NCBI RefSeq assembly: GCF_001447355.1
Contig: NZ_JXBW01000001.1
Location: 62,001-126,000 of the forward strand
Direction of reading: 5' to 3'
Origin: Alicyclobacillus tolerans
GTDB taxonomy: Bacteria > Bacillota > Bacilli > Alicyclobacillales > Alicyclobacillaceae
Length of the DNA stretch: 64,000 bases
How positions within the stretch are numbered: the stretch's first letter is position 1; each line of letters opens with the position of its first letter. Made by a program: the position numbers and the translations under genes. The notes below the pieces were generated by a model that saw only the letters and a program-made list of their open reading frames with translations, searched no databases and had not been told where the DNA came from. Shown here piece after piece: positions 38,487 through 47,932 of the stretch.

Positions 38487-39650
38487 ATGTTCAACAGCGC
38501 TCGCGTGCGCCATCTGGCCACCGCCGCCGCCGCCCATTACGCCGTGATCTTCGCTGGTATCTTCGCGCCTGTTGGCGACGCGGCCAGCCGCATTCACATG
38601 ACGGGCACTTTTGCGGACAACTTTATCCAATGGGACAGCCAATGGTTTGTCGATATCGCCAGATACGGGTATCTGTTGCCCCTTGCCGTACAAAGGACGT
38701 TCATTCCTACGGGCAACGTCGTGCCTTTCACGCCTGCCTTCAAAGGAGCGGCCTTTTTGCCAGGGCTACCCGTGGTCTTGCGCATCCTCGGCCCTATTTT
38801 AGCGCTCGTGTTGGTCAATCTCTTATTTCTATGCGCTTTGGCTCTCATGTACAGAATCGTGGAGAACGAGCGGCCTGCTCGAGCTTTTCCAACCGTCCTG
38901 TTGTTCGCGGTCGGGCCGTGCGCCATCATCTTTAGTTCTCTATACACAGAATCCTTCACGTTGTTCGCCGTATTGCTCATCATGTACGGCTTGCAAAACC
39001 CAATGTCCTCGCGGCGATACTGGATCGCCTGCGTCGGCGCGTGCATGGCAACCGCATTTCACGATCTCGGCGCCTTTGCTGCCCTCTTTGCCATCCGCCT
39101 GTTCCGCCTCCGTATGCCGGTTCGGGGCTTGTTCTTTCTCGCGTGCTTGGTCCTCGTCCCAGCTTGTTACGAGTGGTACTTATGGAGCCATTTCCACACG
39201 CCGTTCGCGCTTTTGACGGCCGAAGACAGTTGGCATCGGCACTGGAGTGCCCCGCTCGCCAACGCGCTCGACGCCATCGTCGGCGGTCAGTTTACCACCA
39301 TCACGGCGGTCACGCTCGCCGTCGCCTGCCTTGTAGCTTGCCAGGCGTACGTGGCGCTTCGTTGCGACTTGCGCCTGTGGGCCACACCGGGCCAAGGTAT
39401 CGTCTGCAGTCTTGAGACCTGTCTTTGGATGGCCGCCATTCTGTTCTTAGGGTTGTGTGCCAACATGCCGAATAATCCGCTGGAGAGCGTGCTCCGCTTC
39501 TACGCTATCCTCTGGCCTGCCAGCCTTCCTGTCGCGCGCTGGCCACAAGCGGACCGTGCCACACCGGCTTTTTGGCTAGCACTCATCGGCTTTGCTGCAA
39601 CGGCGACACTCGGATCGGCACTGTTTAGTCACGGCTGGTTCTTCCAGTAA
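38487..39650 (+). CDS. Multi-pass membrane mannosyltransferase-like protein (PIG-V type)
   Basis: 387 residues, about 9-10 membrane helices. An early loop, FIQWDSQWFVDIARYGY, matches the WD-x-W-Y-xx-IA-xxGY motif of GT-C glycosyltransferases of the PIG-V/GPI mannosyltransferase 2 family, which use polyprenyl-linked sugars. It probably glycosylates an exported lipid or protein; the target is unknown. ATG 38487 follows GGAG by seven bases. It is read away from odhA and followed by the MoxR gene after 58 bases. Confidence 0.68.
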   Translation: MFNSARVRHLATAAAAHYAVIFAGIFAPVGDAASRIHMTGTFADNFIQWDSQWFVDIARYGYLLPLAVQRTFIPTGNVVPFTPAFKGAAFLPGLPVVLRILGPILALVLVNLLFLCALALMYRIVENERPARAFPTVLLFAVGPCAIIFSSLYTESFTLFAVLLIMYGLQNPMSSRRYWIACVGACMATAFHDLGAFAALFAIRLFRLRMPVRGLFFLACLVLVPACYEWYLWSHFHTPFALLTAEDSWHRHWSAPLANALDAIVGGQFTTITAVTLAVACLVACQAYVALRCDLRLWATPGQGIVCSLETCLWMAAILFLGLCANMPNNPLESVLRFYAILWPASLPVARWPQADRATPAFWLALIGFAATATLGSALFSHGWFFQ

Positions 39651-39708
39651 ACATTTTACGGTACAATTCAATGCAAGAGCTGTCGACTGCGGAAATGAGG
39701 TATTCAAT

Positions 39709-40683
39709 ATGGCGGAAACCATGCAATCACATGCATCCACCGAGGCATTGCAAGAGGAATTGAAATCTGTGGTGGAAGGTTTAAACCAAGTGGTCATCGG
39801 CCAACGCGAAGCAATTGAGCTGCTGCTCGCCGCATGCCTGGCCGGTGGTCACGCGCTGTTGCAGGACGTGCCTGGTACCGGCAAGACAAGGCTGGCGTCG
39901 TCACTTGCCACGGCCCTGGGCCTGTCGTTTCATCGCGTCCAAGGCACACCCGATCTCTTGCCCGCAGACGTCGTCGGAACCACCATCTATCACCCAGCGG
40001 ATGAGCAATTCCGCTTTCATCCAGGCCCTATCTTCACCAACGTCCTACTGATGGATGAAATCAACCGCGCCACACCCAGGACGCAATCGGCACTGTTGGA
40101 GGCGATGGCGGAAGGACAGGTTTCGGCGGATGGCCAAACCATGACATTACCGCGGCCCTTCTTCGTGATCGCAACCGCCAACCCCGTCGAGTCGCAGGGC
40201 GTGTTCCCACTTCCCGAAGCCCAACTCGATCGATTCCTCGTCCAAATTCGCCTTGGCTATCTCGACGCCGATCTCGAACTGGCCATGGTCAAGCGCGTCG
40301 CGTTCGGTCACGATGCGCCTGTCGCTCAGCTGCTTGCGCCCGAAAAGGTAGTTGCTGCCCAGGAAGCCGTCCGTCAGGTCTACATCAGCGAAGATGTGCT
40401 GCGCTATCTCATCAATCTTTGCCGGGCCACGCGCAGCCACGATCAAATTATCCTTGGTGCGAGTCCGCGTGCCATTGTGCTATTGACCCGCCTGACACAG
40501 GCTATCGCATTTCTGGCCGGGCGCTCGTTCGTCACGCCAGACGACGTCCAACGCGCATTCCCAGCCGTGATGTCGCATCGCCTGCAACTCGATATTGGCT
40601 GGATGGACAGCGCTGCTAGCGAGCGCGTTCTAAGCGAGATCGTCGCATCTGTCCCAGTGCCGCACGAGCGGGAAGAAGGTTAA
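39709..40683 (+). CDS. MoxR-family AAA+ ATPase
   Basis: 324 residues. AAA_3 domain with Walker A DVPGTGKT, Walker B LLMDEINRA, the ATANPVESQG sensor and LPEAQLDRF, and a lid with the 'GASPRA' stretch. MoxR ATPases act as chaperones for partner VWA, DUF58 or metal-centre proteins. ATG 39709 follows GAGG. The next gene, DUF58, starts five bases after the stop: the conserved MoxR-DUF58 pair. A longer in-frame reading from 39592 would overlap the upstream gene. Confidence 0.9.
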   Translation: MAETMQSHASTEALQEELKSVVEGLNQVVIGQREAIELLLAACLAGGHALLQDVPGTGKTRLASSLATALGLSFHRVQGTPDLLPADVVGTTIYHPADEQFRFHPGPIFTNVLLMDEINRATPRTQSALLEAMAEGQVSADGQTMTLPRPFFVIATANPVESQGVFPLPEAQLDRFLVQIRLGYLDADLELAMVKRVAFGHDAPVAQLLAPEKVVAAQEAVRQVYISEDVLRYLINLCRATRSHDQIILGASPRAIVLLTRLTQAIAFLAGRSFVTPDDVQRAFPAVMSHRLQLDIGWMDSAASERVLSEIVASVPVPHEREEG

Positions 40684-40687
40684 ACCG

Positions 40688-41767
40688 ATGCTTGCACTGT
40701 TGTGGATTCCCATACTGCTTATCCTGGCTGTATGGGCATGGCCGCGCGCCTTTACGGCCGGTGTAGAAGGTAAAGTGACCACTGCGCTCGCATGTGACCG
40801 ACATGAATGTGATATCGGCGAGCCTGTGCGGTTGCAGATTACACTGGTCAATCGTTCGTTTTTACCCATTCCGTTTGCGGAAATACGCATCACATTGCCA
40901 CCGCAACTGTCGTTTGACGACACCGGAGAACGAAGTCGTATGACCTTTGGGACGTATATCCTCTCGCGCAGCCGGGTGGACATGACCATCACAGTATACG
41001 GGTTGCGGCGAGGCCCCGCGACCGTCGCCGACGTCGCCGTGCACATGCACGAAGGTTTTGGGATTTCCAAGGTTTATATCAACATGCCAGAGCCCGTACG
41101 CATCGCCGTACGGCCCAACCCGTTGCCAATGCCAGGCCTGCGACCGCCAATCGCGATTCACGGCAGACACCCGCTGGAACGTCCGTTATTTCCCGATGAG
41201 ACGCTTATCAAAGGTGTCCGCCCGTACGAGTATCGCGATCCTGCACACGCCATCCACTGGCGCGCCAGCGCTCGACTCGGCCAGCTTGTTGCAAAACAAT
41301 ACTTTAGTTCGACCGAGCCCAGCATCGCCATCCTGCTAAATGCCCAAACGGGTGATCCGTTTTGGATAAGTGCCGACAGCGACGCATTTGAGCCGCTCTG
41401 CGGTTACGCACTGCACGCCGCCCGTGAAACGGATCGCGCAGGGGGACGCATCCTGTTTGCCACGAACGCAGCTTGTGGCGCACGCACGCGCCTCGTCATC
41501 GACACCATGCCGACCGTTCGCATTGCATCGCTGCTGGCACATGCGCAGCCCCTTGCAGCGGCGGACTTTGGTGAGCTGTTGCGCGCCCTGGCTTCGCGAC
41601 GAGCGGATCTGCCAGATCACATACTCGTTTTAAGCGCTTACGAATCGCCCGTCCACGGTCATCTTCTCGAGCTGTTGCGTAGGCAAGGCAAGCGCATCGA
41701 GATCGTCCGAGCGCGATGGGAACAACCGTCAGGCACTGAAGAAAGGGAAGAGGTGAGTGGAGAGTGA
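40688..41767 (+). CDS. DUF58 domain membrane protein
   Basis: 359 residues. One or two N-terminal membrane helices (about 3-22), an Ig-like extracellular or periplasmic-type beta domain (about 28-130), then the DUF58 block GVRPYEYRDPAHAIHWRAS. Members pair with MoxR ATPases and transglutaminase-like proteins; a role in envelope assembly or stress is suggested but not proven. It overlaps the next gene by four bases (GTGA), so the three genes form an operon. Confidence 0.82.
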   Translation: MLALLWIPILLILAVWAWPRAFTAGVEGKVTTALACDRHECDIGEPVRLQITLVNRSFLPIPFAEIRITLPPQLSFDDTGERSRMTFGTYILSRSRVDMTITVYGLRRGPATVADVAVHMHEGFGISKVYINMPEPVRIAVRPNPLPMPGLRPPIAIHGRHPLERPLFPDETLIKGVRPYEYRDPAHAIHWRASARLGQLVAKQYFSSTEPSIAILLNAQTGDPFWISADSDAFEPLCGYALHAARETDRAGGRILFATNAACGARTRLVIDTMPTVRIASLLAHAQPLAAADFGELLRALASRRADLPDHILVLSAYESPVHGHLLELLRRQGKRIEIVRARWEQPSGTEEREEVSGE

Positions 41768-42966
41768 ACAATGCGCAAATGGGTCAGGTTGTAAACCTAG
41801 GCGAAGGAGGCTACTTGCCCTGGCAGCATGTTTCGCGTGGCCTGCGCGTCTCTGTGAGCCTGCTCCATGGATGTGCCGGAACGCTACTCGCGGCGACACT
41901 GGCCTGGGACCACAAATCGGCGACGCTCGCACTTGTCTTCGCATGGCTTGCCTGTACGACCGCAAGTCTGACGACAGCTGGTCTGATGCACAGACTGCGG
42001 CCGCCGGTGAGCTTACTTGTGGGACTCGCCACAGCCACTGCCCTTTGCGTCGCACTTGTCGTCCCGACGCGTGCGGGCACGGGATGGATGGCGGCGATTA
42101 TCGTCTCCGCCCTGCTCGCAAGTGGCCTCAATATGACTTATATGTTCGAGGGAGATGCCGTGCACGCAGGCGCCCGCAATTTGCGATGGATAACAGGCAT
42201 CGCGGCATTTGGAGCGGTTTTCTACGCACTTGTTCAGGCGCGCGATCCAGCGGCACGAAATGCCGGCGCGGTCGGATTTACCTTCATCTTCACCATGGGC
42301 CTGGTCATCGCCCAGATGATGATCATTCGCCGAGCACAGGCGGAAGCGACGAAACTGTCCCAACGTGCGATCCTCTACGCGCCGCTCGGGCTGGCCGAAC
42401 TCCCGCGCGCGCTCAAGCATCTGCGCCCCATCGTCCGCTATCTGCTGACAGGATTGGCCATCGCGCTCGGCATGCTCGGGTTGGCTTCCTTACTTATGCA
42501 CTTTGTCAGCCGTTTGCACCTCGCTGGCCGCAGTTCACAAGTCACGCCCAAGCCCCCGTTGCACAGCCATCTGCCGCAGCGGCTGCCGCCTGTACACGCA
42601 TGGGCCGGCGGTACTTCGTGGCTGCTTTGGAGCGCAGTCGCGATTTGTGTGGCGATTGCCATACTGTGGCTTTTGCGCCAGCAAAGGCGACTGGCAAGTG
42701 ATGTGAACGAGCCCACCGCCGTTGCGATCACGATTGTCCGCCGCTCGGCAAGCGAGGCATTTCGCTTGCAGGCAACAGGGGATCCAACGCGTAAAGCGTA
42801 CCAGGCGCGTTTACGAACCTGGCACGCTCACGGACATACCATCGGACGAGCGGATACGCCGCGAGCGTTTGCTATGCGCCTGCCCACGGATGAGCAGCAG
42901 ACGACCGACGCCGATCTGTTGCAACGATACGAACGCGTTCGTTACGGCCGTCCCGGCGAACCATAA
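41764..42966 (+). CDS. Multi-pass membrane protein of the MoxR/DUF58 operon, DUF4129-like tail
   Basis: 400 residues from GTG 41764 (GAGGTGA seven bases upstream), overlapping DUF58 by four bases. Hydrophobic helices about 28-50, 53-75, 80-100, 103-125, 145-165, 172-192, 225-250 and 290-310. The C-terminal 75 residues, with a conserved GDP-K-AY-LR pattern and a PRAFAMRLP segment, resemble DUF4129. In comparable operons this place is filled by a transglutaminase-like membrane protein; here no transglutaminase Cys-His-Asp set is visible. Its last 25 bases overlap manA tail-to-tail. Confidence 0.6.
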   Translation: MNNAQMGQVVNLGEGGYLPWQHVSRGLRVSVSLLHGCAGTLLAATLAWDHKSATLALVFAWLACTTASLTTAGLMHRLRPPVSLLVGLATATALCVALVVPTRAGTGWMAAIIVSALLASGLNMTYMFEGDAVHAGARNLRWITGIAAFGAVFYALVQARDPAARNAGAVGFTFIFTMGLVIAQMMIIRRAQAEATKLSQRAILYAPLGLAELPRALKHLRPIVRYLLTGLAIALGMLGLASLLMHFVSRLHLAGRSSQVTPKPPLHSHLPQRLPPVHAWAGGTSWLLWSAVAICVAIAILWLLRQQRRLASDVNEPTAVAITIVRRSASEAFRLQATGDPTRKAYQARLRTWHAHGHTIGRADTPRAFAMRLPTDEQQTTDADLLQRYERVRYGRPGEP

Positions 42967-43937
42967 AACGTGCGGATCGCAAGGAAATCTCCGGTACAAG
43001 CTAATGTATACCCTTGCAGGTCAGACGGAATCAACACTGTATCCCCTGGGACAAGAGACATCGCACGTTCCGTACCATCCCCTGGGTCAAAGCGGAGTTC
43101 GCCCTTCCCCTCGACCGCGATCACGACGTCCGGATTCCCAGGCACGCCGTGCGTAACTCCCGCAGAACGTCCGCGTAGCAGGACGCGATCAATCGTGAAG
43201 TAAGGACATTCCGCCAATCGGGTCAGCGCGAAGTCCACTTCTTCGTGCAAGATCCGTGGTTGGTCCATGGGCTGCGCGAGTGCACCGTAGACCAGCACGT
43301 CGGCCGCCTTGTCGACGTGTAACTCGCGCGGCTTCCCGCTTGCGTCCACCCGATCCCAATCATACACGCGGTACGTGACGTCCGACGTCTGCTGAATCTC
43401 GAGGACCTTTGTGCCAGCCAAGAGCGCGTGTAACGTTCGCGCCGGGACAAACACTAAATCCCCCTTCTGAATCGGTAGGTAGTTCAGGTAGTGGCGCACC
43501 TGGCCTTCTGCAACCGCTCGCAGATAGGTTTCGCGATCAGGGAAGGTGTGTCCGTAATTCACCTTTCCATCCGACTTAGCATCAAGAACGTACCAAGCCT
43601 CTGTCTTCCCGAAATCCCCCTCATGCTCTCTGGCATACGCATCATCGGGATGGATCTGCACAGACAAATCGCTCTCGGCCTCCAGATACTTGATAAGGAG
43701 TGGAAAGCGCCCTTGCGGGGAGCGTCCCAAGTACGCACCTGGATGCTCCTCGGTCAACTCCGCAAGCGTCCGCCCTGCAAGCGGGCCATCCGCGACGACG
43801 CTCATGCCGTTGGGATGACCAGACAGCACCCAGTACTCCCCAATAGGTTCGTCCACTTGCACCCCAAACGTCGATTTCAGCGCGTGCCCGCCCCAGATAC
43901 GCGGCATTGGCACGGGTTTAAACTTCACTGGCCACAA
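42942..43937 (-). CDS. manA: Mannose-6-phosphate isomerase, type I
   Basis: 331 residues. Zinc-site block VQIHPDDAYAREHE, then FVPARTLHALLAG with the Glu/His ligands nearby and a C-terminal cupin half. It interconverts fructose-6-phosphate and mannose-6-phosphate. The start is TTG 43937, overlapping the end of the dehydrogenase gene, with AAGGAG about eleven bases upstream. The 3' end overlaps the converging membrane gene by 25 bases. It gives a source of mannose precursors, relevant to the mannosyltransferase-like protein at 38.5 kb. Confidence 0.92.
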   Translation of the reverse strand: MWPVKFKPVPMPRIWGGHALKSTFGVQVDEPIGEYWVLSGHPNGMSVVADGPLAGRTLAELTEEHPGAYLGRSPQGRFPLLIKYLEAESDLSVQIHPDDAYAREHEGDFGKTEAWYVLDAKSDGKVNYGHTFPDRETYLRAVAEGQVRHYLNYLPIQKGDLVFVPARTLHALLAGTKVLEIQQTSDVTYRVYDWDRVDASGKPRELHVDKAADVLVYGALAQPMDQPRILHEEVDFALTRLAECPYFTIDRVLLRGRSAGVTHGVPGNPDVVIAVEGKGELRFDPGDGTERAMSLVPGDTVLIPSDLQGYTLACTGDFLAIRTFYGSPGRP

Positions 43938-44935
43938 GACTGCGACAACTCCTTTGCGAGATCCTGAAGCTCAGGCACAATTTTGGCGTCCTGAATGCGC
44001 CCTTCAATCACGGCGATCAGGTTGTCGATAGCCAGTTGACGCATCGCGTCCCGCGTCGCATGCGTCGCCGAACCGATATGTGGCAATGCGACGACGTTAG
44101 GCAGCTTGAGAAGTGGGTGATCATGTGGCACAGGCTCCTGCTCGAAAACATCGAGTCCTGCGGCGCGGATGCCGCCGCTCGTGAGCGCCTCATATAACGC
44201 TGTCTCATCGACGGTTTTACCGCGTGAAATGTTGATGAAGATGGCCGAAGGCTGCATCTTGGCGAACATCTGGCGGTTCATCAAACCGACCGTCTCTTTC
44301 GTGAGCGGCGTAAGAAGCACGACAAAGTCAGATGCCGCGAGCAGATCCGGTAAGTCGAGGTACACGGCCTGTAATTCCTGCTCCACGCTTTCATGGCGAG
44401 AGCGACTGTTGTAGAGCACATTCATGCCAAATCCGAGGCGCGCCCGGCGCGCTACGGCATGCCCAATCCGTCCCATCCCCACAATCCCCAAGGTCCTGTG
44501 GTGCACATCGACGCCGTACAACACTTCGTCGTCTCCGCGCTGCCAGTGGCCCTGCCGTACATAGGCATCAAGTTCAACCACTCTGCGAGCGGTCGCAAGC
44601 ATCAGAGCAAAAGCGAGATCGGCCACCGTTTCATCGAGGACGCCAGGCGTGTGGGCTCCAAGCACGCGGTGCTTGCGCATGGCTGGGATGTCAAAGTGGT
44701 CGTATCCGACCGAAGAGGTGCTTACAACGCGTAGACGCGGGGCTGCCGAAAGCAAGGTCTCATCGACGCGCGTGCCACTGGTAAGCAGCGCGTCCGCCTT
44801 GGCAATGGCGTCAAATAAGAACGATTTAGCAAGCGGTCCTTCGCCTTCCCAAGCAACGACCTCGCCCATGGTGGCCAGCCTGGCTCGTTCGGCAGCGCGA
44901 AGCGGTTTCGTCGAAAGTATACGAACCACATACAT
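43925..44935 (-). CDS. D-isomer-specific 2-hydroxyacid dehydrogenase
   Basis: 336 residues. NAD-binding GMGRIGHAVA, catalytic Arg in NISRGKTVDE, Glu in DVFEQEP and His in LPHIGSAT are all present. This set fits glyoxylate/hydroxypyruvate reductase-like (GyaR) or 2-ketogluconate reductase enzymes. GTG 44929 (GGGGG six bases upstream) is a good alternative to ATG 44935. Overlap with manA by 13 bases points to an operon. Substrate is not determined. Confidence 0.85.
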   Translation of the reverse strand: MYVVRILSTKPLRAAERARLATMGEVVAWEGEGPLAKSFLFDAIAKADALLTSGTRVDETLLSAAPRLRVVSTSSVGYDHFDIPAMRKHRVLGAHTPGVLDETVADLAFALMLATARRVVELDAYVRQGHWQRGDDEVLYGVDVHHRTLGIVGMGRIGHAVARRARLGFGMNVLYNSRSRHESVEQELQAVYLDLPDLLAASDFVVLLTPLTKETVGLMNRQMFAKMQPSAIFINISRGKTVDETALYEALTSGGIRAAGLDVFEQEPVPHDHPLLKLPNVVALPHIGSATHATRDAMRQLAIDNLIAVIEGRIQDAKIVPELQDLAKELSQSCGQ

Positions 44936-45080
44936 CCCCCCACATATACTTTTCTCAATGCCACTCTACACCTTCCCTCGAGGTGAAGAAAGGGGCTTCT
45001 CAACAAGCGCATTTCGTGGTTTACTGAGACCAATGGCAGTATCGGGACGTTGTACACATTTTGAAAAAGGTGGGAATCGG

Positions 45081-45551
45081 TTGGACAACCCATCCATCTG
45101 TTCGCTGTGTGTCGATTATGCGTTGGGAGAATTGTCAGATGAACTTCTGAAGAAGCGGTTTGAGCGTCATCTCGGCCACTGTCACACTTGCCAGCGCGAC
45201 GTACTGGAATACCGCGAATTGATTGATATGTTCGAGCCTCGGTCGGAAGCGGAATTGCATGCTCAACAGCAGCGGAAATTGGCTGAAGTCATACCATTCC
45301 CCAGTCCCTCGCGAGCCGACATCCGGACTCGCGCGGTCAGGTATGCCCGACGTAGACATCTCACGGCGTTGACACTGTCGGCGGCGCTTTTATTGATGAG
45401 CTTTTTAAGCATCACGGGAGATCACGGTAAATACAGCCGTGCCATCGGTTTTGCCATCACGTGGCATCGCATTTCGCACGTTTCCCGCACGCTCATGGCA
45501 AAGGGCGAACAGCTCACGGACAAAATTCATATCAAGCATGGTCTGCTTTAA
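45081..45551 (+). CDS. Zinc-finger (zf-HC2) anti-sigma-like membrane protein
   Basis: 156 residues from TTG 45081, which follows AAGGTGGG by six bases. The N-terminal domain has the zinc-binding pattern: CSLC early, then HLGHCHTC, as in anti-sigma factor N-termini. A membrane helix spans about 98-118 and a short outer tail follows. Such proteins hold an ECF sigma factor at the membrane, but no sigma-factor gene is next to this one. It could be an orphan anti-sigma factor or a structural sporulation protein. Confidence 0.65.
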   Translation: MDNPSICSLCVDYALGELSDELLKKRFERHLGHCHTCQRDVLEYRELIDMFEPRSEAELHAQQQRKLAEVIPFPSPSRADIRTRAVRYARRRHLTALTLSAALLLMSFLSITGDHGKYSRAIGFAITWHRISHVSRTLMAKGEQLTDKIHIKHGLL

Positions 45552-45586
45552 AAGGGTCAATCGACGTGTGTCGATTGACCCTTTTT
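45550..45586. terminator. Strong two-way terminator
   Basis: A 16-bp stem (AAAAGGGTCAATCGAC at 45550-45565 with its inverse at 45570-45585), 4-base GTGT loop, and A/T tails on both sides (TTTTT on the plus strand). It ends both the zinc-finger gene and the leftward Gfo/Idh operon. Confidence 0.92.
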
Positions 45587-45680
45587 AACGTCCACTTGAC
45601 TCAGAGGCGCGATGCCGGAGGACGCACCACATCATGCCAAGCCTGTTCCTATCCGAACGACAACCGTCGACTCAGGAACA

Positions 45681-46844
45681 TCACCGATACTCGACCGTTT
45701 CCCACTTTTTTGTTGCGGCGGATTGCTCCACCGTGTGCAGAATACATTGGTTACGAACGCCGTCTTCAAAATCTGGCTTGCACGGCGAACCATCCACCAA
45801 ACTCTTAAAGAAGGTCGCAAACAGGTTCATAAAGGTGTGTTCGTAGCCAATAATGTGCCCGGCGGGCCAATATTTGTCTGCAAACGGATGTACTGGCTCC
45901 GTGCAATTGATGGTCCGGAAGCCCTGCAATCCAGGTTCGTCGTCCTCCAAATACACGTGCAAAAGATTCATATTTTCCAAATCCCAACGCAGGGATCCGC
46001 GCTCACCGTTGATTTCGAAGCGATTGCCATTACGGTTACCCGCCGCAAAACGCGTCGCCTCGAACACACCTAGCGCGCCGTTGTCAAAATGCGTCAGAAA
46101 TGCGACCGCATCGTCGACATCCACGTTTCCCGTCTGCGAGCGATCCGCACGTGCCTCCAAGCCGCCAGCCATCTCGCCGAGCGGCCGCTCTTTGATGAAA
46201 GTCTCCATGGTCGCCGCGAGATCGCGTACTTCCCCGACTAAAAACCGCGCAAGATCGAGAATATGTGCGCCGATATCGCCAAGCGCCCCAGACCCTGTGA
46301 CTTCTTTGCGCAAGCGCCACACGAGGGGGAAGTTCGGATCCATGATCCAATCCTGCAAATACTGAGCACGGACGTGATAAATCCTGCCAAGTCGTTCATC
46401 GTCGATGAGCCGTTTCGCCAACTGCACCGCTGGGGCGTAGCGATAATTGTGACACAGCAACGCGCGCACACCGCTTTTTTCAACGGCTTCACGCATACGC
46501 ACCGCTTCCTCGACGGTCATCGCCAAAGGCTTCTCACAAATCACATGCTTGCCTGCCTGCGCCGCCGCAATCGCCATCTCGGCATGGGCGACGTTGGGCG
46601 TCACGATGTCGATCACGTCGATGTCGTCGCGCTCAATGAGCCGACGCCAGTCCGTATCGTAAGAGGCAAAGCCATATTGCTCTGCCGCTTGGCGAACCGC
46701 CTCTTCATTGCGGCCCGCGATTGCCTGTAACACAGGTGTCACAGGCAAATCGAAGAAAAAATCGAGATCGCGAAACGCATGGCTGTGTGCCTTCCCCATA
46801 AACTGATAGCCAATCATGCCGATTCTCAGTGCCCGTTTCGACAT
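45681..46844 (-). CDS. Gfo/Idh/MocA family oxidoreductase (first of two)
   Basis: 387 residues. Rossmann N-terminus IGMIGYQFMGKAH, catalytic-site CEKPLAMT, and a D-G-A-H substrate motif GALGDIGAHILDL. This family oxidises or reduces sugars, inositols or glycosides with NAD(P). ATG 46844 follows GAAGGAGG. Last gene of a six-gene minus-strand operon. With the second copy next to it and three TIM-barrel isomerases, a pathway that oxidises a sugar-like substrate and then epimerises or breaks it is likely. Exact substrate unknown. Confidence 0.85.
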   Translation of the reverse strand: MSKRALRIGMIGYQFMGKAHSHAFRDLDFFFDLPVTPVLQAIAGRNEEAVRQAAEQYGFASYDTDWRRLIERDDIDVIDIVTPNVAHAEMAIAAAQAGKHVICEKPLAMTVEEAVRMREAVEKSGVRALLCHNYRYAPAVQLAKRLIDDERLGRIYHVRAQYLQDWIMDPNFPLVWRLRKEVTGSGALGDIGAHILDLARFLVGEVRDLAATMETFIKERPLGEMAGGLEARADRSQTGNVDVDDAVAFLTHFDNGALGVFEATRFAAGNRNGNRFEINGERGSLRWDLENMNLLHVYLEDDEPGLQGFRTINCTEPVHPFADKYWPAGHIIGYEHTFMNLFATFFKSLVDGSPCKPDFEDGVRNQCILHTVEQSAATKKWETVEYR

Positions 46845-46875
46845 GCCGATCCTCCTTCAATACCCCTGGGCCAAC

Positions 46876-47919
46876 TTACAGCCGCACGGCTTTTCCGAGT
46901 TCAGCGGATCGATACAGACCATTGAGAATCCGCTGCAGTTTCACGCCCTGTTCCGGCGTCGAAAGCGGTGGTTCGCCACCCAAACATGCGTCGACGAACC
47001 GTTTGATCTCGCGCTCATAAGGCGAAATATCCGGAAGGAATGTTGGGCTGACATCGATGAGCGCACCGTGCTTTTCCTGATAAATCTCCAGTGGGAAGAC
47101 GTTGGCTCCGCCAGCGTCACCCATCAGCTTGACGTTCATCTCGTCACGGATTTTGACATTGGCTGCAAACGCCGACTCCAGGACGAGCGTCGCGCCGTTG
47201 GCAAACTGGACGAAACCGCGCGCCATGTCCTCGACCGTAAAGTTTTCATAGTCCCAGTCGCCAAGCAAGCCAACGCCCTTGCGCGTACCCAGCTTCTGAT
47301 ATGTCGCGCCAAAGACCATCGTCGGTTCTGGATAGCCCATCAAGAACAGCGCCGCATCGAGCATATGGCAACCGATGTCGATGAGTGGACCGCCGCCTTG
47401 CAGTGCCTTGTTGGTAAACACACCCCACCCCGGAATGCCGCGTCGGCGCATCGCGATGGCTGTCGCCGCGTAGATGTCGCCAAGCTCTCCTGCATCGATA
47501 AAGCGCTTTAAAGTATCGACTTCTTTCGAATGGCGGTAGTGAAATCCATACGAGAGAAATTTCCCGGCCCGCTTCGCGGCATCTGCCATCTCCTGAGCCT
47601 CTTCCACCGTCATCGCCGGTGGCTTTTCACACAAGACGTGGCACCCTGCATTCAGGGCCGCGATCGACGCATCTTTGTGGAACTTGTTCGGTGTGCACAC
47701 GCTCACGACATCGAGCTTGGTCCCTGCCAGCATCTCATCGACCGTGTGGTACACGTTCGGGATCGAAAATTTTTCTGCAGCTTCCTGGGCTTTCTCGAAT
47801 GCGACGTCGCAAATCGCTACAATTTCAACTTTATCTCCGCACTTCAGGTAGTTCGGAATGTGCACCTGTTGTGCGATCCCACCGGCACCCACAATACCTA
47901 CGCGCAATGTGTCCGCCAT
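46876..47919 (-). CDS. Gfo/Idh/MocA family oxidoreductase (second of two)
   Basis: 347 residues. GIVGAGGIAQQVH NAD-binding start, CEKPPAMT catalytic lysine block, GPLIDIGCHMLDA substrate site. It differs from its neighbour in the EKP loop (CEKPP), so the two are not recent duplicates and may act at different carbons or steps. ATG 47919 follows AAGGAGG. It is 31 bases upstream of the previous gene and 13 downstream of the next, within one operon. Confidence 0.85.
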   Translation of the reverse strand: MADTLRVGIVGAGGIAQQVHIPNYLKCGDKVEIVAICDVAFEKAQEAAEKFSIPNVYHTVDEMLAGTKLDVVSVCTPNKFHKDASIAALNAGCHVLCEKPPAMTVEEAQEMADAAKRAGKFLSYGFHYRHSKEVDTLKRFIDAGELGDIYAATAIAMRRRGIPGWGVFTNKALQGGGPLIDIGCHMLDAALFLMGYPEPTMVFGATYQKLGTRKGVGLLGDWDYENFTVEDMARGFVQFANGATLVLESAFAANVKIRDEMNVKLMGDAGGANVFPLEIYQEKHGALIDVSPTFLPDISPYEREIKRFVDACLGGEPPLSTPEQGVKLQRILNGLYRSAELGKAVRL

Positions 47920-47932
47920 CTGACGCTCCTCC

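Noticed and set aside
44649-45080. N-terminal extension of the zinc-finger protein gene
   Set aside because: The upstream frame overlaps the dehydrogenase gene on the other strand; the TTG at 45081 has the only good ribosome site.
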